Shown: positions 58,947 through 64,000 of the stretch, one piece after another
How the letters are laid out: every line of letters begins with the position of its first letter
Numbering within the stretch: position 1 is the first letter of the stretch
Source of the DNA: Paragyromitra xinjiangensis
Lineage: Eukaryota > Ascomycota > Pezizomycetes > Pezizales > Discinaceae
NCBI GenBank assembly: GCA_038503065.1
Contig: JBCAMK010000011.1
Span: 496,001-560,000, forward strand
DNA: 64,000 bases
Reading direction: 5' to 3'
Made by a program: the position numbers and the translations under genes
The notes under the pieces: generated by a model
Told to the model about the DNA's origin: nothing
Seen by the model: the letters and a program-made list of their open reading frames with translations, nothing else
Database searches by the model: none

Positions 58947-59931
58947 ATGGCCCGAAAGGCAAAATGCACCTGCGTCACACCGTCCATGACCCACAGCCTT
59001 TGCCCATGCTTCAGAACTCGATCCATCTTAACCACTGCCTCTCCTAGCGAGCATGCTCCTCCACCACCTCGATGTCTCCTCCTCGGTTTAAGCGGTTCTG
59101 GGAAGACAACATTTCTCTATCGGGTAAAAACGGGAGAGTTCTTCGACGTCAAGCCTACCAGCAGCTTCGTTGGTTTGTCCTCCCCACCTATCACACGCTT
59201 TCGGCTGATGTCTCTTTTCTGATTTGTCAATATGGTGGAGTTTATGACGTCGATTCCCAACTAACACAAATCTAACACTTCCAGTTGAAGAGATCCTCAT
59301 CAACAAAAAAGGCGACACCATGACCTTCTCCGAAGTGGGCGGTACCGACCGCCGTAACATCCGTCTCCAATTTTTACAATCCCTTCCACTTCTTGGAATC
59401 TCCATCCTCTTCTTCATCGATGTTACCAGCTCCCCGGAAGCCCTCCGTGTTGCCTTCGAGGAATTGATTTATGTCATCTCCTACACGCAAGCACGAGGCT
59501 GCAGCATCCACTACCTCGGCATCGTGCTCAACAAGCAGGATCTCTTAAATCCACCAGCATCCCACATAAGACGAAAGGAAACAAATCCGTCAATCGACCT
59601 GGAGAAAGAGTGGCCATCGCCCGAAACAGACTCGGAGAGAAGTGACGAGTTGTTGGAGGGACAGAGTTCTGTTGTGAAGTGGATCAAGAAGGAGGTTTAC
59701 GAAGCTATGGAAGAGTACAAATTGAGTCAGCCAGAGGAATTTCATTTTACTTCAGAGTTGCTACATACAGGGCCAGACGGCAGAGGGGTAAGTATGAGAA
59801 CTGGTGATGGGGTACAAGAAGTGTTTGGGAGGTTGGTAGCGGGATCAAAAGCTGGAAGGGAGAAGGCAGTGAAGAAAAAAAGTCCCCTCGGATTAGATCA
59901 GATCGCGGCTGGGGCGAAAATTGAAACATAG
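58947..59931 (+). CDS. Arf/Sar-like small GTPase with a substituted catalytic glutamine
   Basis: Exons 58947-59172 and 59285-59931 (intron GTTTGT..CCAG, phase 1) give 290 residues. The N-terminus is Cys-rich (KCTCVTP, CPCF) instead of the usual amphipathic, Gly-myristoylated helix. P-loop: LLLGLSGSGKTTFLYRVKTGEF (about residues 44-65, LxGxGxGKT). The interswitch contains MTFSEVGGTDRRNIR where Arfs have WDVGGQDKIR, so the conserved Gln is Thr. NKQDLL (about 158-163) is the NKxD guanine motif. The last ~110 residues form a charged extension not found in canonical Arfs (~180 residues). An Arf/Arl family membrane-traffic regulator is likely. The Q-to-T change suggests altered GTP hydrolysis. The exact ATG is inferred from the P-loop distance. 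Confidence 0.78.
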
Positions 59932-62396
59932 CTGGAAGCTGGACCTGGTTGTCATGAGTGATGATTAATGGCGAATGAAGCTATGATCGGCAGTTGGCGT
60001 AAAGGGTTAGATTAGCGAATGGATTCCTGCTCCCTTAAGGGGTTAGTCGAGCGTCGCTCAGTCAATTTACTTGCGTTCATCCTCAATTGCAATTAGTAGA
60101 CCATCGTGATTCCCGTAGTCATTAGTAGGCCTTGGTCCACCCCAATTGTCTCTGAGAACTATAGTGCTTTCAGGTATTATTCAACCTCCGAAGCATACAA
60201 CCGTAGCCCATACACTCAAAGGTGTTGAACTATAACACTAGCGGTTGGCGGAGGGTAAGAAACCAAGTTCTTAGTTATGAATTATCTTTCATTCACTCCA
60301 CAAGACAATCTAACGATGCAAGTCAGTGAACATATGCATCGGAAATCATGAGAAGAAAACAAAGAGGGATCTCTAACAGATAAATAAGAATGTAATCAGC
60401 GCCTCGCACCCGGTTTAGAGTTAGCAGAGACGCAAATCAAACACCTCGCTATCTTTTAGTTGTAAAAATAACTACATACGTATATATCTCGAGTCTTCAA
60501 GGAAAAACATATTCACATTATTTGGACGTAGAGTATCAGTCTCTATATCCCTATCTAAACCTCCGAGTGGGACCCTTAATTTCACTGCTCATCCTCAGAT
60601 TTGATATTTCACACTCTTAGCTCCTATTAATAGTACTATAGGTAGTGCTAGGCATGGGGCTCAACTCGCCCACATTTGGAGATCAAACAAACCCGGATTA
60701 CGGAACTGACAACGCCATACCACGGCCCCACCTCAACCTCAACCTCATCTCAAGCTATCATTGGCATCGGCAATCCTTTTAGAAGGATGATCTGTATAAC
60801 AGCAGCGACCTCGGGGAGGTCCATCGGCAATATTGGCGGTTTTCACACGGAGTAGGCTTTGCGTCAGGTCTCTAAGAAGCGTAAATTATGCTCGACCAAT
60901 CCGTCAACCTCAGCCAACCTACCTCGCGATATACGGCTAATAGTATGCGACTATCCTAGCTGTGCTGTATAGACGAGTGGCTCCTAAAGTAAATCTACAG
61001 ATGCGAGGGAGGTATCTATGATTTCAGGTTCCGTGAAAATCATTGAAGCTGTAGGTATAGACGGTGGTGCAGGTGGTAGCGGTGGTGGTGGTGGTGATGA
61101 TGATAATTGAAGGGGTGTGGTGTGTTGGGTGTTGGGCTTGGTTCATATGACACTCTAGGGGCTGGAACGGAATCAGCAACGGCAGCAAAAGGAGCCTACC
61201 CAATCGCTAGTAAATATTAGTGTGGGGAATGGGTTAAGCAGAGGTCGGCAGATGCATCCGTAAGTGGGGCATTAGCAGTGAATATCAGTTTTTTTCCGCA
61301 GGCACATCTGTTTTGAGGATCAGTATTTGGCTTTGGGTAGAGTACGTCGGGAGTAATGTATCTGATGAATAAGAAAGGGTAGACTACCTAGCACTTCCGC
61401 TCTGATAGATGGTGAATCACCGGACGAAGTATTAGAGGGGGCTAGTGATTGAGCAGGCGTTGACATTTTGATTGTGGAGAATTAACGTTGTTGGGGTAGA
61501 GTGAGTGTTTAGCGCACTCATACAATTTTACACTTCAGGTACAGTAAATAGCGTGAAATATAAAGGAATAACCCTCGGTGAGGCGGTGCCCCACCTCAGA
61601 TATAGTAGTGTCCCGTTGGGGAATAATCATGCCTTATGCATTAAACTGCACTGCAAGGTGGGTACTAGTAGACTTCCAATCCCCACTACCATTGGCTGCC
61701 GCGATGCAAAGTGACGACGAATAAGTTAAAATAGCCGGGTGCGTGCTGAGCTGAAGCAACCGGACGCGCTGTTGGAGCTACTACAGTGGGCGATCATGTG
61801 GGAATCCCAGATACTAGATTCATTTTTTGCTAAGTAGTAAGGCGGATAGCGGGCGGAGCTCAGCCTTAGCTAATGCTAGAGATTTTAAAATACTTGCCAG
61901 AGGTTTCCCATGTGTTACTACATGAGTGTTAGTACGGGGAAGTAAGAGAGTATGTTTGACAGCAAAGGTATACTCTCCCACCTATTCAATGCACCAAGCC
62001 AGTTAAAAGCCAACTTGGTTGAGAAGCAAAATATTCCTCACTTCTCGTTATATTCTTGCAAAGCTCGCCATATTTTGACTTCTCCCCTCATGATATATTG
62101 CTTAGGGCCAATTACATGTAGGTCCTCGGTTTCCCTTACATAATTTTCTTGATCGGGTACTACATGTATGTATAGTTTAGCAGGGCAACGCACTTTTTTT
62201 TGTTTTATATATATAGATTTTTCCTTGGGCTGGTACTTGCCCAGTCACACTCGACTCTGTACCCCACGAAGAAAAAGAAAGAAGAAACCAAATAGTATGT
62301 GTATGTGATACGATTAATGAACGCTGGAATAAGTGACTTTGAACCCTCTCCATAAACCAAAAAGAAAGAAAGAACGTTACTAAACCATTGACCGAA
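59932..62396. other. Long gene-poor stretch (~2.5 kb)
   Basis: No supported gene. Contains a GGT-rich microsatellite-like block (listed separately) and several pyrimidine-rich stretches. The last ~250 bases are the 3' flank of the reverse-strand BTB gene. Confidence 0.5.
61062..61107. repeat. GGT/GAT-rich simple repeat
   Basis: Runs of GGTGGT with interspersed GATGAT units over about 45 bases, not in a gene. Confidence 0.85.
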
Positions 62397-63610
62397 TTAC
62401 CACCCTTGCCTTGAAGAATTGCGACGACGCCCAGGAACATTGTAATACCCACTATTTCCCTGTACCTCTACATCTAAAGTAGAGGCCACACTAGCTGCCA
62501 CAATTTGCTTCCTTGCAAGCCTTCTCTCTGAAGCTCTCAACTCTTCCCGCAAATCATCAACAGTTATCTTGAGAGGCCTGAGATCAGCCACCTCCTTCTC
62601 TGCAGCTATCAATTTTTCCCGTAAATCATCGACGGTTTGCTTGAGAAGCTTGAGGTCAGCCAGCTCCTTCTCTGTTTCCCCCCATAGGCACTTAAATACT
62701 GCCAACTCGCTCCGTTCCTCAAGCAACTCACCCTCCGAAACCACTAGCCTCCTACAAACTTTCTCCATAAGGTCGCGCACTAGATCACCTCCCTCGCTCA
62801 TCAACACCATCATCTCCTCTCTCGTCTGCAGCGCCGGAAAATTCAGCGCCGCAAACTGTGACACAATCCGTCTCATAGGTTCTTCGTAGTTCGTTGGGGC
62901 GTCTGTATGTGAATAGACATACCCCAGCAACTCAACAACGTTGATTGCTATGTGGGAGCCATGTTCGACCGAACCAAGTGTCATAAGCGTCGCCAAGAGG
63001 CGCTCCAGAGATAACGATCGGAGGGTTGTAACGTCCTTATATTGCGCCAATGCGTAGACTTTCGCATGGGTAAGGAGTGTTGCTTTATAATCGTGTTTAC
63101 CGGGGTCAAACTTCTTCAACCTCTCCTCTTCATCCATATTCTCCCGTTTCCGGCGTAGGCCAGGCTGAATACATTTACCCAACGGCGTCAACGGCCGGTT
63201 TTGGTTCAACCCTTTATCTTTGTATATCATGCGCAGCCCCGTATCCTCAGGCTCTTCTTTCTTGCTAGCTTCGTTTTCTGCCACTCTTTCAGGAGACAAT
63301 GGTTCTGGCTCTGGGTATTGGTAGTTCCCCGTATAAAGGAACTCAATGAAACGACCGACAGTGTCGCTGTCCCAATCCTCGAGTGAAATTTTGCGTTCGC
63401 TCGATTCTTTCCAGTCGCCTGAGATGATGCTACGGAAGGGCTGAGATTGGGCTGCGAGGATGGAACTGTGGACAAAAAAGCTTCTGCCTCCTTGAGCTAT
63501 GAGCGTGAAGATTTCTGAGCTCATGCAGCTAGGGCAAAAGTATTAGTTCAAGGTAGATATAGTAAGCTTTTACTGAATAGGAACTCAAACCTAGGGAAAT
63601 CTGAAGACAT
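62397..63610 (-). CDS. BTB/POZ protein with a C-terminal coiled coil of duplicated repeats (two exons)
   Basis: Exons 63610-63591 and 63528-62397 give 383 residues; the 20-base first exon (MSSDFP, phase 2) joins the main exon through GTTTGA..CTAG. The BTB domain is at residues 8-75 (EIFTLIAQGGRSFFVHSSILAAQSQPFRSI, then GRFIEFLYTGNY), followed by an acidic linker and a helical region with THAKVYALAQYKDVTTLRSLSLERL. Near the C-terminus are two ~27-residue repeats (DLKLLKQTVDDLREKLIAAEK then DLRPLKITVDDLREELRASER) forming a coiled coil. The usual BTB role is dimerisation or CUL3 adaptor function. It is not closely similar to the 39-44 kb trio. The first exon is the less certain part; ATG at 63524 is the alternative start. 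Confidence 0.85.
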
Positions 63611-64000
63611 AATTGCTTTTTTTTCTTTTCTCTTAGAGTCTTAGAGATGGAGCTCTTGCTGGATTGGAGATAGTTCGTTAGGGTGAAGGTCAAGAGAGCT
63701 AGAGTACGAAATGATGAAAAGATACCTTAGCCGAATCATAGATCGACACGCTCCACCAGCTGCACTTCCCTACCCCGCATAAAAAGCACGTGGCAAGGCG
63801 GTTACCTAAAACGAGTGATTTCTTGTGAAAATATATATCTGCAAAGTCTAAAAAGAGATTATAACACTCCAAAGTTTTTATTCTAAATTAAAACGAAGGA
63901 AGGGCAACTAATCCTCGTCATACAAGTGGTAGGCACCCTTACATATTTTCAGATGCTCCCAGTATCTTACCTTACTCGCCCCCAGTGCTGTCCGCTCAGT
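63611..64000. other. Upstream flank of the BTB/coiled-coil gene, no gene seen
   Basis: About 390 bases with a T-rich stretch right before the start codon; probably promoter sequence. No other feature. Confidence 0.4.

Overview
The window looks like nuclear DNA of a filamentous ascomycete (Pezizomycotina). The evidence is short spliceosomal introns with GT..AG ends and CTRAY-like branch sites, families typical of these fungi (a DUF3433 membrane protein, a GCP5-type gamma-tubulin complex protein, homocitrate synthase of the aminoadipate lysine pathway), fungal-style BTB proteins, and AT-rich decayed stretches between genes. Nothing in the sequence fixes the class or species. All exon boundaries below were joined by hand from splice motifs and frame continuity, without transcript evidence.

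Layout. 1-8 kb: the 3' end of a tail-anchored acidic/serine-rich protein, a non-coding inverted-repeat element (2512-3357), an F-box-like ankyrin protein, a three-exon DUF1963-like protein, and a second small inverted-repeat element (7661-7923). 8-17 kb: a four-exon DUF3433 protein, a nucleolin/Nsr1-type RNA-binding protein, and mitochondrial ribosomal protein mL54. 17-30 kb: a five-exon LSM2 gene, a long disordered protein, two small proline-rich proteins (one with paired PP1-docking motifs), two decayed or unresolved small genes, IBA57 with an apparent frameshift, and the tRNA methyltransferase subunit TRM61. 30-39 kb: a long gene-poor stretch, a coiled-coil protein, a 98-residue protein whose first exon is just ATG, the rRNA-processing factor FAF1 and GCP5. 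39-44 kb: three paralogous BTB proteins, one diverging from two head-to-tail copies whose promoters were duplicated with them. 44-50 kb: a nine-exon gene of unknown function with a PD-(D/E)XK-like residue pattern, then homocitrate synthase. 50-64 kb: a decayed gene relic, a secreted six-cysteine protein, an amidoligase-like enzyme, a small hypothetical, the TFIIIB subunit BRF1, an atypical Arf/Sar-like GTPase, a long empty stretch, and a BTB/coiled-coil protein.

How the genes work together. Most genes are independent housekeeping units: ribosome biogenesis (nucleolin-like, FAF1), tRNA and Pol III (TRM61, BRF1), RNA decay/splicing (LSM2), mitochondria (mL54, IBA57) and lysine synthesis. No secondary-metabolite cluster and no clear operon-like grouping is visible. 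The most unusual material is the BTB cluster beside the nine-exon gene (39-46.5 kb), the amidoligase next to the secreted protein (51.8-53.7 kb), and several short relics whose in-frame stops are TAA/TAG and could derive from glutamine codons, as repeat-induced C-to-T mutation would produce.
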